Positions 1-11,020 of a stretch of DNA of 64,000 bases are shown in pieces. The notes beneath the pieces were generated by a model. It was not told where the DNA came from and did not search any database. It worked only from the letters and a program-made list of their open reading frames with translations. The translations under genes were made by a program, and so were the position numbers. Location: contig NC_035922.1 of NCBI RefSeq assembly GCF_000348985.1, positions 943,604 to 1,007,603 of the forward strand, in the 5' to 3' direction. Origin of the DNA: Huiozyma naganishii CBS 8797 (lineage: Eukaryota > Ascomycota > Saccharomycetes > Saccharomycetales > Saccharomycetaceae). Positions within the stretch are counted from its first letter, which is position 1, and each line of letters starts with the position of its first letter.

Positions 1-626
1 TCCCACGCACCTGCCAATTCATTGTATTGCTGCTCGTCCTCTACGACGATAACCTCTTGTAAGAAAATATTGTCAGTGTTTACCTCCTGCTCTACTCCGT
101 CGTCCTGCTCCGCACACTTCAATGCAAACGTAATCACCTCCAGTCTCAGCAGGATATCAGTTTGCCCAAGGGACTCCAGCATCCACTGTGTGTATTTGAC
201 AAAATGATTGTACGCATCCTCGATTGTTAGAATACAACTCTCCTCCAAAGTCAAATCAAAGTTCAGGGTCTTGGAAATTATCTCCCGCTGTAACGACTGG
301 GTGAAAAAGAAGTTCAGGAGGTCCATCACTTCCAAAGCCTTTATAAAGAAGCTGCCAACCGGTATCACGCTCTGGGTCAAGCTGGTGCCAATCTTAACTT
401 CGTTGAACAAGCTTTGTTTGTACTGTAGTAACGTATCGTTGAAAAATCTCAGTTTCTTGACAAACTTGATGATCGTGGTTCTCTCGTACTTAAGAACACC
501 GACTCGACGCAGATGGCCAATAAATTTGTTGAGAACATGAATGTTACCCGATAGATAGTTTGAAAACGTACCAATGGCTCGTTCTAAGGTAAGAGCGATG
601 TCTTCATTTATAACTAAGTCCGCCAT
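1..626 (-). CDS. Unrecognised helical protein, N-terminal part (runs off left edge)
   Basis: The minus strand is open for about 208 codons, from an ATG at 626 to the window edge, without a stop. That length makes chance unlikely. The protein begins MADLVINEDIALTLER and is rich in Leu, Ile, Phe and Lys, with amphipathic stretches that look fully alpha-helical. I see no P-loop, zinc ligands or signal peptide. About 475 bp separate its start from the myosin stop on its upstream side, which is enough for its own promoter. In S. cerevisiae the neighbour of MYO3 in this orientation is SHE1, but this sequence does not resemble She1 as I remember it. I cannot name it; the C-terminus lies outside the window. 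Confidence 0.75.
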   Translation of the reverse strand, partial: MADLVINEDIALTLERAIGTFSNYLSGNIHVLNKFIGHLRRVGVLKYERTTIIKFVKKLRFFNDTLLQYKQSLFNEVKIGTSLTQSVIPVGSFFIKALEVMDLLNFFFTQSLQREIISKTLNFDLTLEESCILTIEDAYNHFVKYTQWMLESLGQTDILLRLEVITFALKCAEQDDGVEQEVNTDNIFLQEVIVVEDEQQYNELAGAW

Positions 627-1102
627 GTCAGTTGTACTGGTATTATTTTGAAAAAAAATTGTGTGTTACCTCTACACAATTGATCAAGCCTGGAGATACG
701 TAAGATCCAATGATCTGTTAACTCTAAAGGTTTCTGTTACACTCTTTCTGTTCACATTTTGGTGTTTACTTTCCTCAGATCGCGTTTTTCCTTTTTTTTT
801 TTTTTCGTTCTTCTCACAACAAAACAACCGACTAGATGGTAAGCACCGTGCGCACTATGCAACATTTCCATCTGTTGACAGCCAGTGCAATGTTCCTCGC
901 TTTCGCGATACTTAATAAAGAGTTCCCAATTTATGGTATACTACGTTAGATCTTAGCGATAATATACTGTAAATATTCACTTATACATTCATTTTTTTTC
1001 TCTCTCTTCCCATTTTCTTACCGTACCTGGCTCATCTACAAGTACATCCGTCAGTTATTACCAGCTTCAACAGTAAAACAAGGGTTTGTTTTCAATCCGA
1101 AA
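627..1102. other. Intergenic: promoter of left-edge gene and 3' flank of MYO
   Basis: 476 bp between two minus-strand genes. It is T-rich with a T11 tract near 790 and AT-rich sequence before the myosin stop, as in yeast 3' ends. No convincing coding or RNA gene was seen. Confidence 0.6.
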
Positions 1103-4100
1103 TTACCAATCATCATCTTCGTCATCCTCTTGAGCAGCCTCTTCATCACTCTCAGATCTCATCTTGTTCGCTCTGGCAGCAAGTGCAGACGCCAGCCCAT
1201 CGCTGAAGCTTGGCTGAGCAGTCGCGGGTTGCGCAATTGCCGGCTCACTGACAGCAGGTTGAGCTACAGCTGCTGCCGGGGTTGGTGATGGTGTGACGGT
1301 GCCACCTCTCGACCCCGTGTGTTCAACCATATACGCTGTTGGGACCCAACCTTGTCTAGATCCATCGAGCGTCTTACCTAACGACCACCCGCTTGCTTCT
1401 TGTCTGGTCACGTAGACAACGTCACCTTTCTTTAGTGGTAGTTCAGATGGAGCACCTGAGCCGGGGAAGTCGTATGCAGCTTCAAACATTGGTTCTGATG
1501 GTTTTGCAGCGGGAGGTGGTGGAGGTGGGGGGGGTGGGATCGATCCGCCCTGGTTAGCATTAGCTTTTACAGGGGTCGGAGCGACAGCCGGTGTTGGCTG
1601 CGGGTGCTTCTGTTGCTGTGGTACTGGTGGTTGTGGGGCAGGTTTTTTAGTATTAGTGCTGCGACTTTGGGGCTGTGGTGGCTGAGGTCTATGCGCAGTG
1701 GATGGTGTCCTCGCCGGTACTCCGCCATTGGGGTGGTATGCAGCTTGCGCAGCAACAGCAGCTAATGATTGGCCCTGGGCACCTGGTGGGGGAGGCGCAG
1801 GTTTTTTCGAGGTGGTTCTGGGAACTGGGGCAGCAGGCCTTGATTGGTGCGCAACAGGGGCAGACGCTCCAGACGCACTTGGGTCTAGCGTGGCTTTTCT
1901 ACTGTTTGAGCTACGCACAGGTCCAGCTGAATATACGCCCGGTTTACCCTTTGGCTTCTTGTGCTGCTTGGAGCCAGGGGAGTGTCCCTTACGCACGTAG
2001 ATGGTGCTTGATTTGTAGATGTCACCGTATTTGGGGGCAGTTTCGCTAACGGTACTCCTCACAAGGTGGCGCTTCCCAGGCTTCTTTTGATATTCAATAG
2101 TAGTACCACACTTGATATGGATGTTGTTGTTTTGTTTTTTCAAGTGTGTAACCAGCTCAGTCTTGAAGTCGGTACAAATGAAGGGGTCAGGTTGTTGAGA
2201 GTTGGCCAGAACAACGCCAATCCATCCATCTTGCAAATTTGACATATTCAGTTGCTTGATCGTCTTGATATCTATAACATACTCAGCAGCGTAGTTCATG
2301 GAGTTTTGAAGCATAGCCTGTGCAACAATGTAAAACTTTGTTGGAGTAACGATGAAAGTCTTCGGTAACCTCTGTGCAGACCTACCAAATTTCGAGTGCA
2401 AAGCTTCACCAGTAAAAGAAAAGACAACCCTTTCTTTGATCCCCGCTTGTCTTTTGATATAGGAACCCTTGGTTTTTGATTCGTTACAGGAGAGGTAATC
2501 ACCCATAAAAGCCCTATAGCCCAATAACGACATTGTTCTTCTCTCCTTCTGTCCGCCTAACAGTGACGAACCGTAGTCCCGCAACTTTTCATACTTGTTA
2601 CCATCCTTTTTCTCTCTGATAATCCTTTGAATTCTAATTGCGGCATCAATTCTTCTTTGTAAGAATCTTCTCCATGCACGTTGGATCCTTGCGGCCATGT
2701 TATGCCAGTATCTATCCCTCATGTGCTCCAGAGCAAATAGGGTTTCTGGCGTTTTGATAAAAACGGAAGTTGTACCGAGCTGGTACTCCTTTTGCGGAAT
2801 AGCTGTATCAATTAAGATATGTTTAACAGCATCCAATGTTTCGCCCTGCCATGTATAATCACCAGCATACGAACAGTGAGGCGACAACAAATAGAAACGC
2901 TCCACAAATTTATCGAAAGTTTGTCTGTACGCAAACCCAGCTCTTCTGATCCTAACATTTTCTTGTAAACCCAAGTACTTGACCTGATGCAAGACTCGAT
3001 GGTTGTCATAGTCAGTAGGAGATTTTGTTTCATTGGGTTTGATCGTTCTGATGTAAGATGGTTCCGCTTTCGACAAAGTTTCAACCAGTTCATTTGCACT
3101 TTTGATGATTTTGTCACCGGCAGTAGGAGGTCTTTTTTTGGAGTCCTTATCAATTTCCGCTGGGAAGATCGTGTGAATAAATGGGTTTTGAGTTGTACCC
3201 ATCAGTTCGATCAAGTCCTTTTGCAGCTGATCTTTATTTTTATCAGTTATACCGTTGATATCGTACGTGACGTCACCAGCGTAATGTTTGATCACAAATT
3301 TGTTCTGTCTCAACTCAAAATATGGGTTTGTACTAAACAGATTCAGACGCTGAGCAAACGCTTGATCTGCTGCATTGGAGTCTGCATGTGCCGTTGCTAC
3401 CGAATCGTTCATTGCAGCAAATATACCGGGTGGTCTTTTTGCTTCAATCAAATCACAAACAACCTTGTTGTCGAAATACTTGATAGGTGTCCATTCAATC
3501 TGTTCTTTTTCGTAGGTTTCCTGTTCTTGTTTCAACGTTAGTTGGATGAAGATTTGCTGCAACTTCTCATTCACGTAGTTGATACATATTTGTTCGAACG
3601 AGTTGTGTTCAAAAATCTCGAACCCATAAATATCCAAAATACCAATAGACTTGTCAGCACCTGGGTATGCCTGCAAAGAAACGTTGACTCTATCAACAAT
3701 CCAATCAAATAGATTGTTATAGATAGCTTTCGCCAATGCATCTCTGACTGCGGTGGCCTGTACAACATTCAATGGGACATGGTAAATAGATCCTCTTCTC
3801 ATACCATGGTTCGTTTCCATAGTCCTTTCCACTAGAGATTGGGTCAACAATGCAGCATCAATCTGCAGCAAATAAGCGACAAAGTCTGTCACCGATGTAT
3901 CTCTAACTGCTGCACTACCCTCTTCATTTTCAGCAAAGGTGATATTACCAATCCACAAGATCGACGACAGAACCCTGAAAATTTGATCTTGTTCCTCCTG
4001 GGACAACCCAATAATTTGCATGGCCTTCAAAGTTTCGCCGAATTCTTTGACGTCGTCCATATTGTCCACCGACGTACAGCCAGATGCCGATGTGTAAATG

Positions 4101-4858
4101 TACTGCTCTGGTTTCTGGACACCAAACGTTTGCCTATAGGCATCCGATGCGCCCTTTGTAAATTGGTAGAAAATGTGAAAGTTTCTTTCATTCTTAATCT
4201 GACTAACAACTCTTTGCTTTTCTAGCAGGTAATTGGTGATATTACCGGCACATGGTTCGAATTGTGAGTTAAACTTGATTTCCAAATATTTCCCATGTCT
4301 AGAAGAATTGTTGTTCCTCAAAGTCTTGGCACAGCCAAATGCCTCTAGCAATGGATTGGTGGCCAAAACCATATCTTTGATCTTCCCGATTGACTCAGAA
4401 TGAGAGGTGGAGGCAGCTGCAATATACTGCATGATTCGCTTGGCAGCTTCTGTCTTACCAGCACCAGACTCACCCGATATGATAACACATTGATTGGTGT
4501 TATAGGATTTCATGTTATAATACATCGCTTCTGCAATCGCAAAAACATGGGGAGGCACCTCCAGTCTGTTCTTCCCTCTATAACTTTCGAGGACGGCTGC
4601 TGTGTATATTCCGAGATCACGGAAAGGATTGACACTGATCAGCACATGTCCAATATAGGTATAAATAGAACCGTTCAAAAACCTTTTCTTCAAGTTATCG
4701 TTGATAGATTCATCGGAAATCGTAGACAGCAAAGTTAAGTCAGACACACCGACCTCTTTTTTCTTGGTAGCGTCAAAAGTGGCCTTTTTGATCTTAGCAG
4801 ATCTCTTTTCTGGCGCTTGACTAGTTTTCTTACGGGCACCTCTTTTTATCAGTGCCAT
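1103..4858 (-). CDS. MYO3/MYO5: Class I myosin of actin patches (Myo3/Myo5 type)
   Basis: 1251 residues; S. cerevisiae Myo5 has 1219 and Myo3 1272. The motor domain opens with a basic leader and has a perfect P-loop GESGAGKT at residues 129-136. The TEDS-rule site is RRGSIY with Ser357, the position phosphorylated by PAK/Prk-type kinases in Myo5. Two IQ-like motifs follow the motor near 700-740 ([15 protein letters not shown], then [12 protein letters not shown]). Then come a membrane-binding TH1 tail, a Pro-rich TH2 region with poly-Pro, an SH3 domain (about 1122-1180, ALYDF-like AAYDFPGSG), and an acidic end finishing DDDW that recruits Arp2/3. The known family role is driving actin polymerisation and force at endocytic sites. 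The start ATG at 4858 fits family length. Myo3 and Myo5 are duplicates from the genome duplication, and I cannot say which this is. Confidence 0.97.
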   Translation of the reverse strand: MALIKRGARKKTSQAPEKRSAKIKKATFDATKKKEVGVSDLTLLSTISDESINDNLKKRFLNGSIYTYIGHVLISVNPFRDLGIYTAAVLESYRGKNRLEVPPHVFAIAEAMYYNMKSYNTNQCVIISGESGAGKTEAAKRIMQYIAAASTSHSESIGKIKDMVLATNPLLEAFGCAKTLRNNNSSRHGKYLEIKFNSQFEPCAGNITNYLLEKQRVVSQIKNERNFHIFYQFTKGASDAYRQTFGVQKPEQYIYTSASGCTSVDNMDDVKEFGETLKAMQIIGLSQEEQDQIFRVLSSILWIGNITFAENEEGSAAVRDTSVTDFVAYLLQIDAALLTQSLVERTMETNHGMRRGSIYHVPLNVVQATAVRDALAKAIYNNLFDWIVDRVNVSLQAYPGADKSIGILDIYGFEIFEHNSFEQICINYVNEKLQQIFIQLTLKQEQETYEKEQIEWTPIKYFDNKVVCDLIEAKRPPGIFAAMNDSVATAHADSNAADQAFAQRLNLFSTNPYFELRQNKFVIKHYAGDVTYDINGITDKNKDQLQKDLIELMGTTQNPFIHTIFPAEIDKDSKKRPPTAGDKIIKSANELVETLSKAEPSYIRTIKPNETKSPTDYDNHRVLHQVKYLGLQENVRIRRAGFAYRQTFDKFVERFYLLSPHCSYAGDYTWQGETLDAVKHILIDTAIPQKEYQLGTTSVFIKTPETLFALEHMRDRYWHNMAARIQRAWRRFLQRRIDAAIRIQRIIREKKDGNKYEKLRDYGSSLLGGQKERRTMSLLGYRAFMGDYLSCNESKTKGSYIKRQAGIKERVVFSFTGEALHSKFGRSAQRLPKTFIVTPTKFYIVAQAMLQNSMNYAAEYVIDIKTIKQLNMSNLQDGWIGVVLANSQQPDPFICTDFKTELVTHLKKQNNNIHIKCGTTIEYQKKPGKRHLVRSTVSETAPKYGDIYKSSTIYVRKGHSPGSKQHKKPKGKPGVYSAGPVRSSNSRKATLDPSASGASAPVAHQSRPAAPVPRTTSKKPAPPPPGAQGQSLAAVAAQAAYHPNGGVPARTPSTAHRPQPPQPQSRSTNTKKPAPQPPVPQQQKHPQPTPAVAPTPVKANANQGGSIPPPPPPPPPAAKPSEPMFEAAYDFPGSGAPSELPLKKGDVVYVTRQEASGWSLGKTLDGSRQGWVPTAYMVEHTGSRGGTVTPSPTPAAAVAQPAVSEPAIAQPATAQPSFSDGLASALAARANKMRSESDEEAAQEDDEDDDW

Positions 4859-5236
4859 CTTCGGTCAGGTCGCTTGTACTACTTACTCCCACTTCGAAAG
4901 ACACCGGCAACCTGGTATGGACTCCTATGTAATACTGCTTGAGGCTTTAATACATTTTTCCGAAATTACGACAAATCATTTTTGACGGTTTTTATACTCT
5001 GGTAGTTGGAACGTCGCACTTCTTGGCAACGCAAAAACTGAAGAATGAAGAGTAACTTGATCACTTTTTTTGCTAGCTGCTAAGTATTTGGTATATGATA
5101 TGGTATACTCCAGTTAAACAACTGCTTTAATTTTGAATTAAAGGATTTTCTTTATCTATAAAAAGCCGTCTTAGATATGATAAGTATGTAAAAGAATGTT
5201 CGTACTGTGATTTGGTTTTATTTCTATGGGTTGTCA
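4859..5236. other. Intergenic: MYO promoter and ILV2 3' flank
   Basis: 378 bp. AT-rich, with TATA-like stretches near 5090-5165. It holds an isolated TTTCCGAAA (4957-4965) that I considered and rejected as a centromere element. No gene seen. Confidence 0.6.
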
Positions 5237-7279
5237 TCAATGTTTTCCCTTAGTACGTTCATAGCGTAGTCTATTCTGTTCTTTTTCCGTCTCAGAGTCA
5301 AAACTGATGAATTCATGCAGTCCCTTCCCTGCTGGAACCATCGGTAAGACAGGAACCTTTTTCTCTACCTCAACTTCTAGCAGTACTGGCCCAGTGGTGG
5401 ATAAGAATTTCTCCAACGCGCCATCCAACTGATCGTGCTCGCTCACTTTAATGCCCTCGATACCCATCGCTTCTGCCAGTTTCATGAAGTTTGGATTTAG
5501 TTGATGCGTGTGGGAGTAGCGATGTTCGTAGAATAGAGATTGCCATTGCGTAACCATACCTTGTTCCTCGTTGTTCAAAAGAAGGATTTTGACTGGGGTT
5601 CCCGCTTGGACAGCAGAACTCAATTCAGTTAAGGACATGTTGAAGGATGCATCACCGTCGATATCAATGACAAGCGCATCTGGCTTGGCCACTTGTGCAC
5701 CGATCGCAGAAGGTAAACCGTACCCCATGGTACCGAGACCACCAGATGTTATGAAAGTTCTTGGATGTTTCCAGGTCCAGTACTGCGCAGCCCACATCTG
5801 GTGCTGCCCAACACCTGTCGTAACAATCACCTCTCTACCGGAGGCGTTAGCTAGTTTAGTATAACTTTGTATATCACAGTTTGTTGGCTTTATCTTTGAA
5901 TCTGGAGTATCCTTCATGTAATCATAGCTATGTTTCAACTTCCACTCATCTATCTTTGTTAACCACTCCTCTCTTTCCCTTACAGCCGGTATCAATGGGA
6001 GTAGTTCTTTCAAATTAGCTCCGGCATCGCCTTCAACTGCGACATCAACCTTAACAATCTTATTTATATTCTTGGCCGAAATGTCAAAATGAATGATACC
6101 CCCCCTGTTCTCGAGGGCAGCTTTCTTAGCCTCCGGTGCAAATTTGACCAGGTTGCCGGTCACACGGTCGTCGAATCTTGTCCCGATGGCGATAATCAAA
6201 TCAGCATTCTGTATGGACAAATTCGCTACTGCGCTACCATGCATACCCAGCATATCTAGTGACTTGGGATCCTCCTGATCAAAGGCTCCGAGTCCCTGAA
6301 TAGTAGTGGTCACTGGAATTTGTGCTCTGTCGCTCAGAGTTTTCAGCAATTTAGGTCCTTCTGGGTTATTCAAAATACCACCGCCAACGTAGAGGACGGG
6401 TTTCTTGGCTATGTTGATCAACTTTGCAGCCTTTTCAATCCTCTCCTTGGTGAATGCGTCATGCATATCACCAACTAGATTCTTCAAGGTTGAGGTAGGT
6501 AGAGTACTCTCCACCGGTATTGGGTTTCTTAGTATAGCAGCTGTCACATCCTTGGGTAGATCAACGAGCACCGGCCCTGGTCTACCGGACATGGCGATAT
6601 CGAACGCCTCGTTTATTCTTTTTGGCATTTCAGCAACGTTTTTAACCATTATATTCCATTTGGTGCAAGATCTCGATATCCCCAAAACATCTGCTTCCTG
6701 GAAGGCGTCCGTACCAATCGCGCTCGTTGGTACTTGCCCTGTGAAAACAACCATTGGTATCCCGTCTGCCAGCGCATCCGCCATGGGGGTAACGACATTC
6801 GTGGCACCCGGACCCGAAGTCACCAAAACCACACCGGGTTTCCCAGACGCCCTGGCGTAACCTTCAGCCATATGGCCTGCGCCTTGTTCATGTTTGGGTA
6901 AAACAAATTTGAAAGCGGAACTCTCGTGAATGGCATCGTAGACAGGTAAGATGGCACCCCCTGGGTAGCCGAATACAGTGTCGACGTTATTTCTAATCAT
7001 CATCTCATGAAATATTTGACCACCAGTCATTCCGATTAAGGAACTGTCCAACTTCGGGTTTGAAATGCCCCATGTGGTTTTCAACTTTGAAGGTGGCTCA
7101 ATATCAAAACTAGCCGATGGCTCTGGTCTCGCACGGGAGGATGCCTGCCCCAAATTTGAGGCGATGGCGCTATATGGGCGCATACGAAGCAGCGCTGCAT
7201 TGGAAATGTTGTTTCTAGTCAGTTTCGTGAAACTTGTCTTCGGAACAGTGTTCCTCAATTTCACAGTATTTCTGAGCAT
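5237..7279 (-). CDS. ILV2: Acetolactate synthase catalytic subunit, mitochondrial
   Basis: 680 residues; S. cerevisiae Ilv2 has 687. The enzyme condenses two pyruvates, or pyruvate with 2-ketobutyrate, in the first common step of valine, leucine and isoleucine synthesis. It uses thiamine diphosphate, FAD and Mg. The first 60 or so residues are basic and hydroxylated without acidic residues at the start (MLRNTVKLRN), a mitochondrial presequence. The TPP-activating glutamate is in PKHEQGAGHMAEGYAR (Glu131). The TPP/Mg motif is GDASFNMSLTEL near 555-570. The GQVPTSAIGTDAFQE loop lines the herbicide/substrate channel. Two Gcn4 sites lie upstream. In S. cerevisiae ILV2 is on chromosome XIII next to MYO5 in the same relative orientation. 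Confidence 0.98.
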   Translation of the reverse strand: MLRNTVKLRNTVPKTSFTKLTRNNISNAALLRMRPYSAIASNLGQASSRARPEPSASFDIEPPSKLKTTWGISNPKLDSSLIGMTGGQIFHEMMIRNNVDTVFGYPGGAILPVYDAIHESSAFKFVLPKHEQGAGHMAEGYARASGKPGVVLVTSGPGATNVVTPMADALADGIPMVVFTGQVPTSAIGTDAFQEADVLGISRSCTKWNIMVKNVAEMPKRINEAFDIAMSGRPGPVLVDLPKDVTAAILRNPIPVESTLPTSTLKNLVGDMHDAFTKERIEKAAKLINIAKKPVLYVGGGILNNPEGPKLLKTLSDRAQIPVTTTIQGLGAFDQEDPKSLDMLGMHGSAVANLSIQNADLIIAIGTRFDDRVTGNLVKFAPEAKKAALENRGGIIHFDISAKNINKIVKVDVAVEGDAGANLKELLPLIPAVREREEWLTKIDEWKLKHSYDYMKDTPDSKIKPTNCDIQSYTKLANASGREVIVTTGVGQHQMWAAQYWTWKHPRTFITSGGLGTMGYGLPSAIGAQVAKPDALVIDIDGDASFNMSLTELSSAVQAGTPVKILLLNNEEQGMVTQWQSLFYEHRYSHTHQLNPNFMKLAEAMGIEGIKVSEHDQLDGALEKFLSTTGPVLLEVEVEKKVPVLPMVPAGKGLHEFISFDSETEKEQNRLRYERTKGKH

Positions 7280-7654
7280 TTCTCAGTGTTGTAACTTTGA
7301 GTAAAGTGATCTGGGTGATTGATTGTGCAAGAAAAGAAGGTGGCCTACAATTTTTCTTTTCTGGTACCGTTGCCTATCTCAAGCGGTTTATATAATCAGA
7401 TCTCAACATGCCTACAAAACGGTCGATATCGTAAAGAGAGTTTCGGTGTGTAATTATTTTAGATGAGAGTGCGCAAAAACCAAGACGACGCTTGACGATG
7501 ACAATGGTTATAAGGTGGGTTTCTCCTCTGATTTGCGATAACGGCCCAGATGCTCTACCGGAAGATCTGTGTACGGCGGTACTCAATATGCGACCTCCGA
7601 AAATGGAAGCCCATCGCGTCGTACATTAAACTCCGCCACTTTCTTTTTTTTTGT

Positions 7655-7662
7655 TGACTCAT
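7655..7662. promoter_or_regulatory. Gcn4 site TGACTCAT
   Basis: Perfect Gcn4 core TGACTCA plus the preferred following T, about 380 bp upstream of the ILV2 start. S. cerevisiae ILV2 is under general amino-acid control, so the site is expected. Confidence 0.7.
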
Positions 7663-7738
7663 ATTCACTTTTCTTTTTTGGTGAAGAATTTTGAAGATAA
7701 CAACGGCAACGTTAAAGGTCAGATGAGCATGTGTTAAC

Positions 7739-7745
7739 TGAGTCA
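7739..7745. promoter_or_regulatory. Gcn4 site TGAGTCA
   Basis: Second perfect Gcn4 core, in the opposite orientation, about 460 bp upstream of ILV2 and 84 bp from the first. Two cores in one promoter are unlikely by chance. Confidence 0.65.
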
Positions 7746-8478
7746 GCTTTTCTCCAGTACTGCGGATTTCAAAAGACAAATTTGGAAGGTAAGATTTTTG
7801 TCCTCAATGAAGTGTGCTGCTGTTGGTCACCAGGTTGACAAAGATAGCTACCATTTTTAGCAGGTGTGGAAGTTGATAGGATGGTCACCACATGAACTGC
7901 TCTTGACGCTACAACGGGGGACGGCCATCAGTATATTCTAAAAAACAACGTAGCCCCAGATATATCGTTATACTCTGAATGTTCGACGTGCGTAACCTTT
8001 GTGCGGACGGGGAGTAGTCTTGTGGATGTTTCATTATTTTACACCGTACTCTCCGAGTTTATTTTTAAACGTTCTTAAATTAACGGATGCAAAGGGCCTT
8101 GTATCTTTCAGTGGAGGCTTACTCGTCACGAAATTTCTCAAAGAGAGTAGCTGTAAAATAGATAAAGACAACGGGCGAATGCAACTGTAAGATTGATGGC
8201 TCAGACATTTGTACATCAGGTTTATAGATACTACGAGAAATCATACTGGGAAAGGGAAAGATCGAGTGACTAAATGTCTCTTTCCAATATGACACCACAA
8301 TGACCCGTGTGTGAAGATATTAGAGCTTTTTTTTCATCCATGCGTGATTCTTCTACACCTCAGAGTCGTCTCGTTGAAGTTTACTACAGCAAAAAAAAGG
8401 AATAATACTCTCAGTTTTAAAACATTTCTATAATATTACCATCACGGTACATACGCTATATTGAAACCTCACCCCTCA

Positions 8479-9369
8479 TCAACGCTTTGTTATTTCTACC
8501 ACTGCACAGACAACTTGCGCAGTTCCTAACCACCATATCATAGGGTGTTTCAGGTTTCGTAAAGAGGACTCTATCACACGAGAATGGCACGTTATCGAGA
8601 TGAACTTATCAGTGGGGGAGACAGTTTCGAATACTTGTGTTAGCCCATCATGGATACGTTTATCCAGTTCTTCCTTCGATTCGGCTTGTGTGGGTGACCA
8701 CAATTGATCCTTTTCGGGGTAATCTGGTTCGTATTCCCAGTGAACAGAAGTTCCAGACTTCATTTTGCAGTCCTGATACTCGCTCACAGAAACTGAATGG
8801 TCCACTCTTTCGTTACAAGGGTGGGTATTCAGGTCTTCTCTTAGATTTTCGAATATTTTAACGTTTACGGTGTTGTTTTCGGGCAACAATTCCTTGTGCT
8901 CTTGGAATACATGTGTCCAGGAGCTAGTAAAGGTTTCGAGACATCTCCTCATGGGTGAACTAAAACATTTGTGTGGGAGAATCTGTAGGCTGTCAACCAT
9001 GGGTAGCAGCGTAGATAATCCAGTGTTCTTTACTTCTTCTTGGCCAACAGGTGTCAACTTCGAATCTAGCCATTCGCCGTGCTCGTCGCCGTTCAAATAA
9101 CACCATTTAGAGTTCCAGGATTCTCTTCCGTAACGTGCAATGGCGGCATTGTGGTAACCTTGACCATGTCGGGCCAAGATGATTAGTTTATATTGGTGAG
9201 ATTCCGTGTCCCTTGGAATAGACTTGTACAGTTCCTTCCAATTACGATGATTTATAAGTCCCAAATGATCGTGGTATCTCGCATCAATTTCGCCGGAATC
9301 CTCAGTTGCGTACCCTGAAAAAAATCCTGGCAACGCTTTGAATTCCAATCTACTCTCAAATATCGTCAT
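8479..9369 (-). CDS. PMU1-like histidine phosphatase, copy A (divergent)
   Basis: 296 residues, about the length of S. cerevisiae Pmu1 (295). It belongs to the histidine phosphatase (phosphoglycerate-mutase-like) superfamily. The catalytic RHG is at residues 67-69 (LARHGQGYHN), the phosphate-pocket arginines lie in SSPMRRCLET, and the second catalytic His is in ITCHSRVIESSLRN. The family has HSG after that His, and here Gly is replaced by Arg. The neighbouring copy keeps Gly. The C-terminus also departs from copy B after the shared LKHP/MKHP. This may be an altered-substrate or weakened enzyme. It sits 193 bp downstream of copy B on the same strand, so it is a tandem duplicate. The substrate is unknown; in Candida glabrata a PMU relative became the phosphate-starvation acid phosphatase. 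Confidence 0.9.
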   Translation of the reverse strand: MTIFESRLEFKALPGFFSGYATEDSGEIDARYHDHLGLINHRNWKELYKSIPRDTESHQYKLIILARHGQGYHNAAIARYGRESWNSKWCYLNGDEHGEWLDSKLTPVGQEEVKNTGLSTLLPMVDSLQILPHKCFSSPMRRCLETFTSSWTHVFQEHKELLPENNTVNVKIFENLREDLNTHPCNERVDHSVSVSEYQDCKMKSGTSVHWEYEPDYPEKDQLWSPTQAESKEELDKRIHDGLTQVFETVSPTDKFISITCHSRVIESSLRNLKHPMIWWLGTAQVVCAVVEITKR

Positions 9370-9562
9370 TGCGGTCTTGTGGATGTGGGATGTACCTCAA
9401 TTTTTCTACTGGATTCCAAGTTTATCCACTGGCAGACTTTGAAGCATGTTGAACTTTTTTTTTCGTTTTTTTAAACTTTTTCGAAGTTCTCCCTTTTACG
9501 TAATTGTCTCTGTGTCTGTGCACGTTCTATAAATACTATGCTACAGCTGTGGGGATGGGCCA

Positions 9563-10432
9563 CTACTTCTCTATTTCGGTTACAAGACACACAATTTTCC
9601 CCGTGTCCAAATTGTTGATCGCTGGATGCTTCATATTACGTAGAATGCTCCCAATAACACCGGAGTGGCACGTAATCGAAATGAACTTATCCTCCGTTGA
9701 CAGCTGATTGAATATCTCTCTTAACCCTTCATGTATCCTCTCATCTATCTCTTTGTCAGTTTCTCGACGGTCTGGTAACCACAGTTGATCCTCCTCGGGG
9801 TAGTTCTCGGTGTAGTCCCATTGGATAGTGTGGCCAGAGTCGGTCTGAAAGTCTTGATACTCGCCTACTGTGATAGAGTGATTTACCCTCTTATCGCAGG
9901 TATGCTCCCCCAACTTTTCCCGGATATTTTCGATGACTACGTTTGTTACCGAACAATCTTGTAGTGTTAGTGTATTGCAATGGTTGTGGAACACGTTGGT
10001 CCATGATCCAATGAATGTTTCCAAACATCTTCTCATTGGTGAGCAGAAAAACTTATGAGGCAGAAATCCGAGTTCATTAATCATGGGTAATAGGACATTC
10101 TTCCCTACCTGTTTGACCTGTGTGTACCCAAGTGGAGTCAGTTTCGAATCGACCCACTCGCCAAACTCATCACCATTCAAAAGAGACCAATACTCATTCC
10201 AGCGTGGTTCCCCGTACCTAAGGATAGCCGCATTGTGGTAGCCTTGTCCATGCCGGGCAATCACGAGGAGTTTGTAGTGGTGGGTGCCAGTATCCTGTGG
10301 TATCGACTCGTACAGTTCTTTCCAAGCTGAATGGTTAACAAGCTTCAAATGGTCTTCCTCCGAAGAATCTATACCGGGAAATCCTAGCTCTGGGTATGCC
10401 GAAAAGTACCCTGGTAAAGCTTTAAAGGCCAT
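9563..10432 (-). CDS. PMU1: PMU1-like histidine phosphatase, copy B
   Basis: 289 residues with the full superfamily signature: IARHGQGYHN (RHG at 60-62), CSPMRRCLET and ITCHSGVIGSILRN. The HSG after the second His is intact. No signal peptide is visible, so it should be cytosolic. Long blocks are identical or similar to copy A (for example SKLTPLG/SKLTPVG, FISITCHS, the EYQD segment), showing a tandem duplication. It occupies the position of YKL128C (PMU1) in S. cerevisiae, between the myosin and phosphoglucomutase genes and in the same relative orientation. I therefore treat it as the more conservative copy. Confidence 0.92.
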   Translation of the reverse strand: MAFKALPGYFSAYPELGFPGIDSSEEDHLKLVNHSAWKELYESIPQDTGTHHYKLLVIARHGQGYHNAAILRYGEPRWNEYWSLLNGDEFGEWVDSKLTPLGYTQVKQVGKNVLLPMINELGFLPHKFFCSPMRRCLETFIGSWTNVFHNHCNTLTLQDCSVTNVVIENIREKLGEHTCDKRVNHSITVGEYQDFQTDSGHTIQWDYTENYPEEDQLWLPDRRETDKEIDERIHEGLREIFNQLSTEDKFISITCHSGVIGSILRNMKHPAINNLDTGKIVCLVTEIEK

Positions 10433-11020
10433 ATGGCCAGTTATGTAAGAACGTAAGCTTAAAGCGTCTTAGCAGATCTCGCCCGGGAATTTTGGAGAGA
10501 TTTGAGGATTGGCGTCTCTTGATCGAATGTCTTTTTTTCTCTTAGAACAATACACCCACATAATGGTCTTTAGGCGTGAAGATCAACCAAGAATACAGGA
10601 ACGAACTTGTGTGGCAATTGAACGTCCCACTCTTGTTCTCGCGATACTGGGAAGATGCTACGTCTCTGCTTGCCCTTGTTTGGTGGAAATTAAGTCATGT
10701 TCAACATATTGGGGGCACAATCTTGCCGTAAAAGCTATAACAACCTTTTAACCATTTGATAATATCGGCGCAAGCTTATTCCAGGGTATGAGTTAACTGA
10801 GTACCCTAACACTGCTGTAGTACCGATGCTCATATCTTTTTTTCTTGATAAATACGCAGTAGTTTTGGGAGAGAGAGGGTTTGGTATTGTTTTTCATTTT
10901 AACACAAGCGGTTATTTTTCTTCTGTTACAAGGAGTATACTTAGTTTAGTGTCACAAAAGCCTGGCGATATCAGTTCAGTACCTCACTAGCAGTTAAAAC
11001 GCTCTAACCTTCAAGAAAAA
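10433..11020. other. Intergenic: divergent promoter of PMU copy B and the 103-residue ORF
   Basis: 588 bp between divergent genes. An 80-codon plus-strand ORF here (about 10509-10751) has no coding features I trust. An AAAAA run sits directly before the ATG at 11021. Confidence 0.55.

Larger units (their letters stand above)
7280..8478. other. Intergenic: ILV2 promoter and 3' flank of first PMU copy
   Basis: 1.2 kb. The ILV2-proximal half carries a TATA-like TTTATATA (7387-7394) and two Gcn4 sites. The distal half holds only short ORFs without coding character. YKU80 and SPG4 lie near this point on S. cerevisiae chromosome XIII, and I see no trace of either here. Confidence 0.6.

Noticed and set aside
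4957..4965. TTTCCGAAA, core of the point-centromere CDEIII
   Set aside because: The flanking CDEIII bases do not match, there is no 80-bp highly AT-rich CDEII next to it, and no CDEI at the right distance.
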